Shown: positions 56,913 to 64,000 of the stretch, in pieces
How positions within the stretch are numbered: position 1 is the stretch's first letter
How the letters are laid out: each line of letters begins with the position of its first letter
NCBI RefSeq assembly: GCF_016757735.1
Contig: NZ_CP068439.1
Coordinates: 1,860,001 to 1,924,000, forward strand
Length of the DNA: 64,000 nt
Reading direction: 5' to 3'
DNA from: Aequorivita iocasae
GTDB lineage: Bacteria > Bacteroidota > Bacteroidia > Flavobacteriales > Flavobacteriaceae
Notes under the pieces: generated by a model
The model's database searches: none
Told to the model about the DNA's origin: nothing
What the model saw: only the letters and a program-made list of their open reading frames with translations
Position numbers and translations under genes: made by a program

Positions 56913-57413
56913 ATGAAAAAGCGTATCTTTTTATTTATAGCCCTGTTTTGTTTTACCCTTAGTAGCTTGAATGCACAGAATAAAACCACGAAAACGCAAC
57001 CGACAGCAGAGACAGAACAAACTCAAACAGAAATTTTATTGAATTCCAAAAACTTTGAGTTTATTGCAAATACAGCAATTCCATTAAGCGGCCCCACAAA
57101 AAATTTAGTTGGAAGCAATTATTCCATAACCTTTACCCCTGAAATGGTGACAAGCAATATGCCTTTTTACGGCAGAGCATATAGCGGAATGATTATGGGC
57201 CGAGATAAAGGCATGCGTTTTAAGGGAAAACCTGAAGATTTTATTATAACGAGTGCAAAAAATGGTTATAATGTAACTACTACTATAAAAGGAGAAACTG
57301 ACATTTACGTTATTTCAATTTCAGTGGGATACTCCAGTTTTGCCACACTTTCCATTAGCAGCAACGATCGTGGCACCATAAGTTATCAAGGAGAAATTGT
57401 TAATAATGAATAA
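56913..57413 (+). CDS. DUF4251 exported protein
   Basis: A 166-residue protein from the ATG at 56913, directly followed by a signal peptide (KKRIFLFIALFCFTLSSLNAQ); an in-frame TTG at 56883 only adds residues before it. A Thr/Gln-rich linker (about 20-45) precedes a DUF4251 domain (FEFIANTAIPLSGPTKNLVG, then MPFYGRAYSG). Common in Bacteroidota and of unknown function. Confidence 0.83.
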   Translation: MKKRIFLFIALFCFTLSSLNAQNKTTKTQPTAETEQTQTEILLNSKNFEFIANTAIPLSGPTKNLVGSNYSITFTPEMVTSNMPFYGRAYSGMIMGRDKGMRFKGKPEDFIITSAKNGYNVTTTIKGETDIYVISISVGYSSFATLSISSNDRGTISYQGEIVNNE

Positions 57414-57423
57414 TATTGATTTT

Positions 57424-57463
57424 AACAATCTAACAATCTAACAATCTAACCATCTAAAAATCT
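57424..57463. repeat. Five tandem 8-nt units directly before a start codon
   Basis: Three identical AACAATCT units (57424-57447), then AACCATCT and AAAAATCT, ending 3 nt before the ATG at 57467. The array fills nearly all of the leader of the PH-domain gene. Copy number may vary between strains. Confidence 0.8.
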
Positions 57464-57466
57464 AAA

Positions 57467-57844
57467 ATGAGTCTATTCAATAAAATATTGGGAAATGCCA
57501 GCGAAGTTTCCTCAGAAAAACTAAACGAAAAATACGGACGTCTTTTAATTCAGGGCGAAGTGGTAGAACTTGGTTTCAAACTTTTCCGCGATGTGTTTAT
57601 GTTTACCAATAAACGGTTAATTTTGATAGATGTTCAAGGTTTAACGGGAAGTAAGGCGGAGTATAAATGTCTTCCCTACAAACACATTTCGCGATTCTCT
57701 TTGGAAACTGCGGGCACTTTTGATCTGGACGCCGAACTGAAGATTTGGATAAGCAGCGAAGACTTGCCAACGGTGAGTAAAAAGTTCAACAAGAGCATAG
57801 ATATTTACGAAGTGCAGAAATATTTGGCGGCAAAGGTTTTATAA
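57467..57844 (+). CDS. Bacterial PH-domain protein
   Basis: A 125-residue protein almost wholly made of one bacterial PH (bPH, PHb1-type) domain: GRLLIQGEVVELGFKLFRDV, FTNKRLILIDVQGLTGSKAE, LPYKHISRFSLETAGTFDLD. No signal peptide. Members form rings and have no settled function. Its stop shares the sequence TTATAA with the convergent DUF3037 gene (6-bp overlap). Confidence 0.88.
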   Translation: MSLFNKILGNASEVSSEKLNEKYGRLLIQGEVVELGFKLFRDVFMFTNKRLILIDVQGLTGSKAEYKCLPYKHISRFSLETAGTFDLDAELKIWISSEDLPTVSKKFNKSIDIYEVQKYLAAKVL

Positions 57845-58222
57845 CACCAATTCTGCAAAAAGTCGTTTTAAGGTAGCTTCCAAATTATCACTAAAGCCAT
57901 TATGGGGACGTGAAGTTTGAAGTGAAGAACTGCGTTGGGCAGTAAGCCAGCGGAATCTGTCGGGTTTTTCCCATTGGGCCACGGGGCCTCCGTCTTTGGA
58001 GCCTGAACATATTTTTTCAAAAGCCTTTAAATTGTTTTCAATCTCTTCAACTTCCAATTCGCAGGAAAAGAGTTTTAACTTTTCGGTGTCAATTTGGTGT
58101 TTGCAATTCAAATAGTTGGCTCCTTTGCAGAAAAGGATTATCCCAACATTCAGGAATTCCTCGCGTTCCACGCGGGGCACCAAACGTATTACCGCATATT
58201 CATACAAGTGTTTCCCGGGCAT
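57839..58222 (-). CDS. DUF3037 protein paired with a HipA-like kinase
   Basis: A 127-residue cytoplasmic protein of the DUF3037 family (YEYAVIRLVPRVEREEFLNV, then GIILFCKGANYL). It starts inside the end of the HipA-like gene (23-bp overlap), so the two are translationally coupled. The pair DUF3037 and HipA-like kinase occurs together in many bacteria, which suggests a functional unit. The function is unknown; it may be a regulator or substrate of the kinase. Confidence 0.87.
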   Translation of the reverse strand: MPGKHLYEYAVIRLVPRVEREEFLNVGIILFCKGANYLNCKHQIDTEKLKLFSCELEVEEIENNLKAFEKICSGSKDGGPVAQWEKPDRFRWLTAQRSSSLQTSRPHNGFSDNLEATLKRLFAELVL

Positions 58223-58997
58223 CCTGAATCTGTTTTACAAAGTTGTTCGCATTGTTTCTTCTCGTCACCAAAAACTGGTAATATACTTCCCTGATTTCTT
58301 CCGAAGACATTTCAAAACCTTCCCAATCGAGCCAATCTGCGGGAATAAGATCAGTTATTTCGCGAAGTTTTTTATCTGGCAAAAGCGCAATCATTTCTTC
58401 ATTAATTTCTTCAATCAACGCAGCTTGTGGCAAAAGCACGTGATCTTTAATATAAGGAAATGGCGTAACAGCCGCTTTTTGCCAATTGCTCCAAGAATGA
58501 TGAAAATAAAAAGTAGCGCCGTGATCTATCAGCCAAAGTTCCTTATGCCAAATAAGCATATTGGTATTTTTTACGGTTCTGTCAATATTTGTGGTAAAAG
58601 CATCTACCCATACAATTTTGGAAGCCAAGGTTTCATCAACCTGTGTTACTACGGGGTCAAATGTTAAAGCTCCCGAAAGAAAATGCAGTGCCAGATTAAG
58701 TCCGCGGCTGCCCTTTAATAGATCCTGTATTTCCTCGTCGCCTTCACTTCTGCCAAAAGCTTCGTCTAAATTTGCGAAAACAAGCTCGGGAATTTTTAAG
58801 CCTAAAGTTCGTGCAATTTCGCCACCCAACAATTCGGCAATCAACGCTTTTGTGCCGTGTCCTGCCCCGCGAAATTTCAAAACATATTTAAAATCATCAT
58901 CCGCTTCGGCCAAGGCTGGCAGCGAACCGCCTTCACGCAAAGGGGTTATGTAACGTGTAACGTTTACGGTGCGGAGCTCTATTTTATTGGTTGCCAT
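58200..58997 (-). CDS. HipA-like (HipA_2) kinase-fold protein
   Basis: A 265-residue protein with a HipA-type kinase fold but without the N-terminal HipA domain or a HipB-type antitoxin beside it. Lys41 in YVLKFRGAGHGTK is the likely ATP-binding lysine. The catalytic loop is VDAFTTNIDRTVKNTN (Asp139, Asn144), as in the NxDR motif of HipA, and LIDHG (Asp158) is the metal-binding motif. It probably phosphorylates a protein, in HipA a tRNA synthetase; the target here is unknown. It forms an operon with DUF3037. Confidence 0.87.
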   Translation of the reverse strand: MATNKIELRTVNVTRYITPLREGGSLPALAEADDDFKYVLKFRGAGHGTKALIAELLGGEIARTLGLKIPELVFANLDEAFGRSEGDEEIQDLLKGSRGLNLALHFLSGALTFDPVVTQVDETLASKIVWVDAFTTNIDRTVKNTNMLIWHKELWLIDHGATFYFHHSWSNWQKAAVTPFPYIKDHVLLPQAALIEEINEEMIALLPDKKLREITDLIPADWLDWEGFEMSSEEIREVYYQFLVTRRNNANNFVKQIQDARETLV

Positions 58998-59003
58998 TGC
59001 CTA

Positions 59004-59011
59004 CAAAATTA
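59004..59011 (-). promoter_or_regulatory. Promoter -7 box TAATTTTG close to the HipA-like start
   Basis: A perfect minus-strand TAnnTTTG ends 7 nt before the ATG at 58997. The predicted transcript start is near 59000, so the leader would be about 3 nt. Confidence 0.6.
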
Positions 59012-59139
59012 AGTTTATTTGTGAATATGAGGTACCATTCTGTAGAGATGTTTTTTTATCCCTTAAAATTAGAATCCAATATTTTTTGAAAGTTTAAATT
59101 CGTATTTTGCTAAAATGTGAAACCTTAAACTAAAAGCTA

Positions 59140-60618
59140 TTGGATTTAACCATTGAAAACATTTTACTTGTTGGCTCGTTACTACTTTTTATAAGCATAA
59201 TAGCAGGTAAAACTTCTTATAAATTTGGTGTTCCCACTTTAGTACTTTTCCTGGGAATAGGAATGCTTGCCGGTGAAGATGGTATAGGCGGCATCAGTTT
59301 TGACGATCCGCAAATCGCTCAGTTAGTTGGTATTATTTCATTGAATTTTATTCTTTTTTCAGGAGGTCTTGACACTGATTGGAAAGCTGTAAAACCAATT
59401 ATGAAAGAAGGTTTTGCACTTTCAACGTTGGGGGTTTTACTTACCGCTGTTGGCTTGGGAACCTTTGTTTATTACGTTACAGATTTTACCATTTATGAAA
59501 GTTTGCTTTTGGGGAGTATAGTGTCATCAACAGATGCTGCTGCGGTGTTTTCCATTCTGCGTTCCAAAAATCTTACGCTTCGAACCAATTTACGTCCCAC
59601 CCTGGAAATGGAAAGTGGGAGTAACGATCCCATGGCCTATGTGCTTACAATCGCTTTTTTAGTTTTGGTAATCAATCAGGATAAAGGATTGGTGTCTATG
59701 ATTCCACTGTTTTTTCAACAAATGATTATTGGAACCATCGCTGGGTTTGGCTTTGGAAAGTTGAGCAAGGTTATAATCAATAAAATCAACTTGGATTTTG
59801 AGGGTTTATATCCCGTGCTCGTCATCGCGCTAATGTTTATAACCTTTTCCGTAACCGATTTTGTGGGCGGCAACGGCTTTTTGGCCATTTATATTTGTGC
59901 GGTCTTTTTGGGGAACCAGTACTTAATCCACAAAAAGACCATTCTTAAAATGTATGATGGGTTGGCGTGGTTGATGCAGATTGTACTTTTCTTGACGTTG
60001 GGGCTTTTGGTATTTCCATCGCAGATTGTTCCTGTGATTGGTATTGGACTTTTAATATCGTTGTTTTTGATCTTTGTAGCACGTCCCGTAGCGGTTTTTA
60101 TGAGTTTGATTCCTTTTAAGATGAAATTGCGGAGGCGTTTCTATATTTCTTGGGTGGGTTTACGCGGGGCAGTGCCGATTGTGTTTGCAACCTATCCATT
60201 ATTGGCGGGAATCGATAAAGCGAATATGATTTTTAACATTGTATTTTTTATTTCGCTGACCTCCATTTTAATTCAGGGAACTACGCTTTCCGTAGTCGCG
60301 AAATGGTTAAGGGTGAGTATTCCCAGTGAAGAGAAAAAAATATCTCCTTCTGAAAAATTTCTTGAGGAACATCCCAAAACCGAAATGCGGGAAATTGGTA
60401 TTGCAAAGGGGAACAAGATAGTCGGTAAAAAAATTGTGGATATTGAATTCCCAAAAACCGCAATTATCGCAATGATAAAAAGAGACGACAAATACATCAC
60501 TCCCAACGGAAACACGGTCATTAATGCAGATGATGTGCTCATCGTGCTTTCCGAATCAGAAAAGGGAATCAAAAAAGTCTTCAAGGCATTGAAAATCCAA
60601 GAATTTTCAGCTGCCTAA
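59140..60618 (+). CDS. Potassium/proton antiporter (CPA1) with RCK C-terminal domain
   Basis: A 492-residue protein, start codon TTG. A Na+/H+ exchanger domain (about 10-390) with about 12 helices has FSGGLDTDWKAVKPIMKEG, SSTDAAAVFSIL and MESGSNDPMAYVLT, the last with the ion-binding Asp. A TrkA_C/RCK_C domain (about 405-490, GNKIVGKKIVDIEFPKTA) follows. This layout is that of NhaP2/CvrA-like K+/H+ antiporters. Its 3' end overlaps the convergent sulfotransferase gene by 12 bp. Confidence 0.9.
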   Translation: MDLTIENILLVGSLLLFISIIAGKTSYKFGVPTLVLFLGIGMLAGEDGIGGISFDDPQIAQLVGIISLNFILFSGGLDTDWKAVKPIMKEGFALSTLGVLLTAVGLGTFVYYVTDFTIYESLLLGSIVSSTDAAAVFSILRSKNLTLRTNLRPTLEMESGSNDPMAYVLTIAFLVLVINQDKGLVSMIPLFFQQMIIGTIAGFGFGKLSKVIINKINLDFEGLYPVLVIALMFITFSVTDFVGGNGFLAIYICAVFLGNQYLIHKKTILKMYDGLAWLMQIVLFLTLGLLVFPSQIVPVIGIGLLISLFLIFVARPVAVFMSLIPFKMKLRRRFYISWVGLRGAVPIVFATYPLLAGIDKANMIFNIVFFISLTSILIQGTTLSVVAKWLRVSIPSEEKKISPSEKFLEEHPKTEMREIGIAKGNKIVGKKIVDIEFPKTAIIAMIKRDDKYITPNGNTVINADDVLIVLSESEKGIKKVFKALKIQEFSAA

Positions 60619-61461
60619 ATTTGAATAAGGGGTTTTGTAGATACTTTTTGAATCATATTTTCTAGCATCCTCAGCGGCCTCCAATTCTTTTTCAGAATAA
60701 TTTAAATTGAAATGGGGCAGAATTTCACTTTCAAATTTATTGGGAAACGAAGGGTATTCCAAAAATAAATTGTTTCCGAGCCGAAATTTTTTTGCAGTGT
60801 TTTTATGCGCTTCAACCATTGCGAATAGATAATTTTCCAATGATTCAAACTGCTTTTCTTCGTCCAAAAAATAATTTTGCAGCAAATTGGTGGGATGATA
60901 AAACCATTCCACAAACCCACGGCCAGATTTTAAAAGGCTTGCAACCACTTCCTCCGTTTTTCTATCTATAAAAATCCAAGGAACTTCGGGATATGCTTTT
61001 TGGAAAAGCTCGATAAAGAATACATTCCATGATGTAAGTTTGAAAACAACTTGTTCGGCTTCGGCCAGCGGCCGTAAATAGCTTTCAATGATAATTTTTA
61101 AACTTTTTAAAAGTATTTTTTCTTCCAAATTGTAAAATATTGCCGATAACAACAATCCGTTTATGGCCTCCGTTTCGGAAACAACCCTTGTCTTTTTGGA
61201 AGCGCGAAACATATTTGCCAACAGCGTTGAACCGCAATGGGAAGTGTGAAAAATAAAGCCTTTTAGCGGTAATAATTCTCTGTTTTCTGAAATGGTTTCC
61301 GCAGTTAAATCGAGTTCTTTTCGCTTGGAATTTTTAGAGCGCACTACAGGAACTGCATCATTAAAAAAAGGTGAATCAAATACTTCTGCGGGCAATTTTT
61401 CAAAGATTGTAACGGGGGCTTCCAATATTTGGGTATAGACTGGAAAGTATACTGTTTTCAA
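60607..61461 (-). CDS. Sulfotransferase-like P-loop protein
   Basis: A 284-residue protein. FIFHTSHCGSTLLANMF (69-85) fits the 5'-phosphosulfate (PAPS) binding loop of sulfotransferases, and VPWIFIDRKTEEVVASLLKS the 3'-phosphate region. No signal peptide. The substrate is unknown; no sulfation pathway gene is near. Divergent from the esterase gene with a 133-nt gap. Confidence 0.72.
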   Translation of the reverse strand: MKTVYFPVYTQILEAPVTIFEKLPAEVFDSPFFNDAVPVVRSKNSKRKELDLTAETISENRELLPLKGFIFHTSHCGSTLLANMFRASKKTRVVSETEAINGLLLSAIFYNLEEKILLKSLKIIIESYLRPLAEAEQVVFKLTSWNVFFIELFQKAYPEVPWIFIDRKTEEVVASLLKSGRGFVEWFYHPTNLLQNYFLDEEKQFESLENYLFAMVEAHKNTAKKFRLGNNLFLEYPSFPNKFESEILPHFNLNYSEKELEAAEDARKYDSKSIYKTPYSNLGS

Positions 61462-61551
61462 TAATAAAATATTTCAAATTACAAAACGTGAAACTACAAA
61501 ATGTGATGCAAAAGCAATTAAAATATTTTAAACGAAAGAAATATTTTCGGT

Positions 61552-61559
61552 TAACTTTG
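61552..61559 (+). promoter_or_regulatory. Promoter -7 box TAACTTTG of the esterase gene
   Basis: A perfect TAnnTTTG; the predicted start is near 61563, with a leader of about 32 nt to the ATG. Confidence 0.6.
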
Positions 61560-61594
61560 AAAATGGTTTAAATCACTGACTTAAAATTTTAATT

Positions 61595-62836
61595 ATGTGT
61601 AAACAGCTACTACTTTATTTTCTTCTATTTACTGTTTTACAGAGCGGGTTTTCACAGGAAATTTCAATCGGCAAACGCGATAAGGTTTTTTCTGAAATTC
61701 TTCAGCAAAACAGGGAGTTTTCAGTCTATTTTCCACCTTCCTATAATATTGCGGTTAACCAAAAATATCCCGTGCTTTATATTTTGGACGGCGATTACAA
61801 CTTTCAATACGTTGCTGGAATTTTGGAGTTGCAGGGCGGAATCAGTGAAGTTATTCCAGAAATGATATTAGTGGCAATTTCAGGAAAAGGGACCAACGAG
61901 TACCGCAAAAACTGCAAACCAAAAATTGAAGGCGTGGAAGATAGCGGCAATGCCGAGGAAATGGCAGGTTTTATTGAAAAGGAATTGATTCCGTATGTAA
62001 ACAAAAACTATAAAACGGCAGATTATAAAATTCTTGGCGGCCATTCCGTGGGCGGTATTTTTGTTATCAATACGGCAATAAACCATCCCGAACTTTTCAA
62101 TGATTATATCGCCATAAGTCCCGCGCTTTGGTGGGGCAAAAATGCGATGGAGGATGTAATTGAAAACACTTGGGGCAAAACCGGAAGCACTACGGCTAGT
62201 GTGTATATTTCACTCGCCAACGAACAGGGGATGGGCGTAAATGAATTCATCAAAAAGATTCCTAAAAATATGATGGGTAAAAACATACATTTTCAAGAGT
62301 TTCCCAATGAAATCCATAATTCCGTTGGGCTTCCCACCTATAAATGGGCACTGGGCGATATTTTCAAAAACTGGTATGTAAAGGAAGAGTATTTTGATTC
62401 TGCGGAAGCTTTAAAAAATCATTATTCCGAAGTGAAGAGACAATATGGCAGTATTTTCAATATTCCATATACCATTGTTGGAAATACCCATTATATGCTT
62501 CAAAAAAATGAAAAGGAGCGAGCAAAAGTGCAAGCTGCTCTAAGGGAGCTCAATCCAAATGCATTGGTTCTTTTTAATACGTATAGAGCCGGGAAACTTG
62601 TGGACAATAAAGATTATGCTGAAGCCGAACAGCTTTTAAATGATGCTTTGACCATCAATCCAAACAATTTTGACAGTTATGATGTTTTAGCCCGGATTAA
62701 AATGGCAAACGGTAATACTGCCGAAGCAAACGAAACCATTGATAAAGCTTTAGGTTTGGCGAACAAACAACAGGCAAGACAATGGCAAATAAATGAGTTA
62801 TTGGAAACTAAGGCCGAAATAAATAAAAAGCCGTAG
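61595..62836 (+). CDS. Exported esterase-like alpha/beta hydrolase with TPR tail
   Basis: A 413-residue protein with signal peptide (1-20, ending SGFSQ). An esterase D-type alpha/beta hydrolase (about 25-275) has YPVLYILDGDYNFQYVAG and the nucleophile Ser151 in GGHSVGG. The last ~120 residues form TPR-like helices (KDYAEAEQLLNDALTINPNN). This IroE/Fes-like hydrolase family cuts siderophores or other esters; the substrate is unknown. The DUF3124 lipoprotein gene follows 19 nt later. Confidence 0.88.
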   Translation: MCKQLLLYFLLFTVLQSGFSQEISIGKRDKVFSEILQQNREFSVYFPPSYNIAVNQKYPVLYILDGDYNFQYVAGILELQGGISEVIPEMILVAISGKGTNEYRKNCKPKIEGVEDSGNAEEMAGFIEKELIPYVNKNYKTADYKILGGHSVGGIFVINTAINHPELFNDYIAISPALWWGKNAMEDVIENTWGKTGSTTASVYISLANEQGMGVNEFIKKIPKNMMGKNIHFQEFPNEIHNSVGLPTYKWALGDIFKNWYVKEEYFDSAEALKNHYSEVKRQYGSIFNIPYTIVGNTHYMLQKNEKERAKVQAALRELNPNALVLFNTYRAGKLVDNKDYAEAEQLLNDALTINPNNFDSYDVLARIKMANGNTAEANETIDKALGLANKQQARQWQINELLETKAEINKKP

Positions 62837-62855
62837 TTTTATTGAGAATATTATT

Positions 62856-63383
62856 ATGAAAATACTCTTTAAAATAGCGCGAATTATAACAGTTCTAATT
62901 CTTTTCGGAATGGTTATGGGTTGTGATGACCCCAAGGAAATAAGCTCTTTTGACCCAAACCATTGGGAAGACCATTATGCGGAAATTCCCAAGAGTGATT
63001 CGTTACAATCTGGAAAAACCTATTTGAGTATCTATTCGCATATTTATAGTTTTACTTTGGAAAAATCGCAAAATCTCACTGCAATGGTCAGCCTTCGGAA
63101 TGTAAGCGATGGCGATACCATTTATATTTCAAAAGCAGATTATTACAATACCAAAGGAGAATTGATACGTAGCTATTTTGAAAAACCAATTCAACTTAAA
63201 CCTTTGGAAACCGTTGAAATCGTTATAGACGAAACGGATGAGCACGGAGGCAGCGGCGCCAATTTTATTTTTGAATGGACTACAAAAGCAACAACTCCCG
63301 AACCCATTTTTGAAGCAGTTATGACTTCGCTGCGGGGTTCGCAGGGATTGAGTTTTACAACACAGGGCAGAAGGATTGAGTGA
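62856..63383 (+). CDS. DUF3124 lipoprotein
   Basis: A 175-residue lipoprotein (lipobox MVMGC, lipidated Cys about residue 23) with a DUF3124 domain (SLRNVSDGDTIYISKADYYN, then LKPLETVEIVIDE). Function unknown. It probably shares a transcript with the esterase gene. Confidence 0.85.
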   Translation: MKILFKIARIITVLILFGMVMGCDDPKEISSFDPNHWEDHYAEIPKSDSLQSGKTYLSIYSHIYSFTLEKSQNLTAMVSLRNVSDGDTIYISKADYYNTKGELIRSYFEKPIQLKPLETVEIVIDETDEHGGSGANFIFEWTTKATTPEPIFEAVMTSLRGSQGLSFTTQGRRIE

Positions 63384-63388
63384 AATAT

Positions 63389-63474
63389 GAATTACGAGCG
63401 ACGAATTACGAGAATGACGAAAGTGGAAATTAGAAATACGAAGTAAGAATACCGAATCCCGAATCCCAAATCAA
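63389..63474. repeat. Direct heptad array before yaaA
   Basis: Eleven units beginning with GA (consensus GAANTAC), followed by a degenerate AAATCAA, run from 63389 to 63474. All are 7 nt except the fourth, which is 9 nt. Two GAATTAC and two GAATCCC units are exact copies. It shares the 7-nt period and the AATC/GATT core with the array between rpoA and rplQ. Confidence 0.78.
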
Positions 63475-63476
63475 CC

Positions 63477-63511
63477 AAAACAATTTTGAATTCTGAATTC
63501 AAAATTGTTTT
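63477..63511. terminator. Perfect 17-bp inverted repeat before yaaA
   Basis: AAAACAATTTTGAATTC and its exact reverse complement are separated by one base, with T residues on both strands. It may end transcription of the DUF3124 gene. It is placed directly after the heptad array and just before the yaaA -7 box. Confidence 0.65.
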
Positions 63512-63514
63512 CGT

Positions 63515-63522
63515 TATTTTTG
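63515..63522 (+). promoter_or_regulatory. yaaA promoter -7 box TATTTTTG
   Basis: A perfect TAnnTTTG; the predicted start is near 63526, with a leader of about 15 nt to the ATG at 63541. Confidence 0.65.
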
Positions 63523-63540
63523 AAGCAAAGAAGAATTTAA

Positions 63541-64000
63541 TGAAAATAGTTATATCCCCAGCAAAAACGCTGGATTTTGAATCAAAACTTCCCACTGCCC
63601 GCGCCACCCAGCCCAAGTTTTTGGAGGAAGCCGAAATGATAAACAACAAGCTGGAGCGTAAAAGCAAAAAAGCGATAGGTAAGTTGATGGACATCAGCGA
63701 TAAATTGGCCGAACTCAATTACCAACGTTATAAGGAATTCCAGACTCCTTTCACAAAACAAAATGCCCGACCAGCAGTCTATGCCTTTGCTGGCGATGTT
63801 TACGCGGGTTTGGACGCTTATACCATTCCTTCGGAAAAGATTGATCTGTTGCAGGATTCCCTCCGAATCCTTTCGGGAATGTACGGAATGTTGCGTCCGT
63901 TGGATTTGATTCAGCCCTATCGGTTGGAAATGGGCACCAAACTTCCTATGAATCGTAAAAAAGATTTGTATGCTTTTTGGAAAAAAACACTTACCGAAAC
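63541..64000 (+). CDS. yaaA: YaaA family protein (peroxide stress), 3' end cut by window edge
   Basis: The first 153 codons of a ~250-residue YaaA/DUF328 protein. [18 protein letters not shown], the [20 protein letters not shown] segment and [20 protein letters not shown] are diagnostic. In E. coli YaaA lowers free intracellular iron and oxidative damage under peroxide stress and binds DNA. The gene runs off the right edge. Confidence 0.93.

Noticed and set aside
58116-58667. 183-codon plus-strand frame across the HipA-like and DUF3037 genes
   Set aside because: The minus-strand genes have clear families; the plus-strand translation is aromatic and basic with no domain.
63392-63718. 108-codon minus-strand frame at the start of yaaA
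   Set aside because: Opposite conserved YaaA residues and the heptad array; a shadow.

Overview
The window looks like a piece of a Flavobacteriaceae (Bacteroidota) chromosome. The signs are a SusC/RagA receptor, four proteins with type IX secretion (T9SS) C-terminal sorting domains, S9 and S46 dipeptidyl peptidases, ribosomal genes with A-rich leaders in place of Shine-Dalgarno sequences, and many copies of the Bacteroidota -7 promoter box TAnnTTTG. One promoter also has a TTTG box exactly 19 nt upstream. The genus cannot be fixed from the sequence alone. No tRNA, rRNA, CRISPR array, transposase or prophage gene was seen.

Layout. 1-3.7 kb (minus): a truncated SusC-like receptor and an Omp85/BamA-like outer-membrane protein. 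3.8-21.3 kb (plus): one fused str-S10-spc-alpha cluster of 28 ribosomal protein genes plus fusA, secY, infA and rpoA. tuf is absent after fusA, adk and map are absent after secY, and rpsJ is joined to fusA. The short gaps inside the cluster hold hairpins that do not match the Escherichia coli control sites and are candidate autoregulatory leaders. 21.4-26.4 kb: carA (without carB), eno, gltA and a DDAH-like amidino hydrolase gene. 26.5-32.6 kb: a DPP IV-like S9 peptidase, two POT peptide transporters and a periplasmic thioredoxin, reading as a peptide-use unit. 32.6-37.5 kb (minus): ddl, lpxB, a C40 peptidase lipoprotein and comEC, mostly envelope genes. Divergent from ddl are a PASTA protein gene and an rluD-like pseudouridine synthase gene.

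39.3-53.9 kb is the accessory, secreted part. It holds four T9SS cargo proteins (L-domain/LRR, FG-GAP, LRR plus EF-hand loop, HYR), an S46 dipeptidyl peptidase with the DPP7-type glycine, a DUF808 membrane protein, and a TonB receptor preceded by a small unknown gene. A 750-bp divergent intergenic region here carries an 11-nt tandem array, GC-rich hairpins and an (AT)10 run. A possible small RNA lies at 53.78-53.85 kb. 53.9-64 kb: a STAS protein, an ABC-F ATPase, a flavodoxin, DUF4251 and PH-domain proteins, a HipA-like kinase/DUF3037 pair, a K+/H+ antiporter, a sulfotransferase-like protein, an esterase-TPR protein, a DUF3124 lipoprotein and a truncated yaaA.

Most unusual signals: heptad-phased repeat arrays (an inverted pair between rpoA and rplQ, and a direct array before yaaA); structured gaps in the ribosomal cluster, above all rpsJ-rplC and rpsK-rpsD; the HipA-like/DUF3037 pair with a nearly leaderless promoter; the 11-nt array; and the possible small RNA. 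All functional readings of these are inference from sequence.
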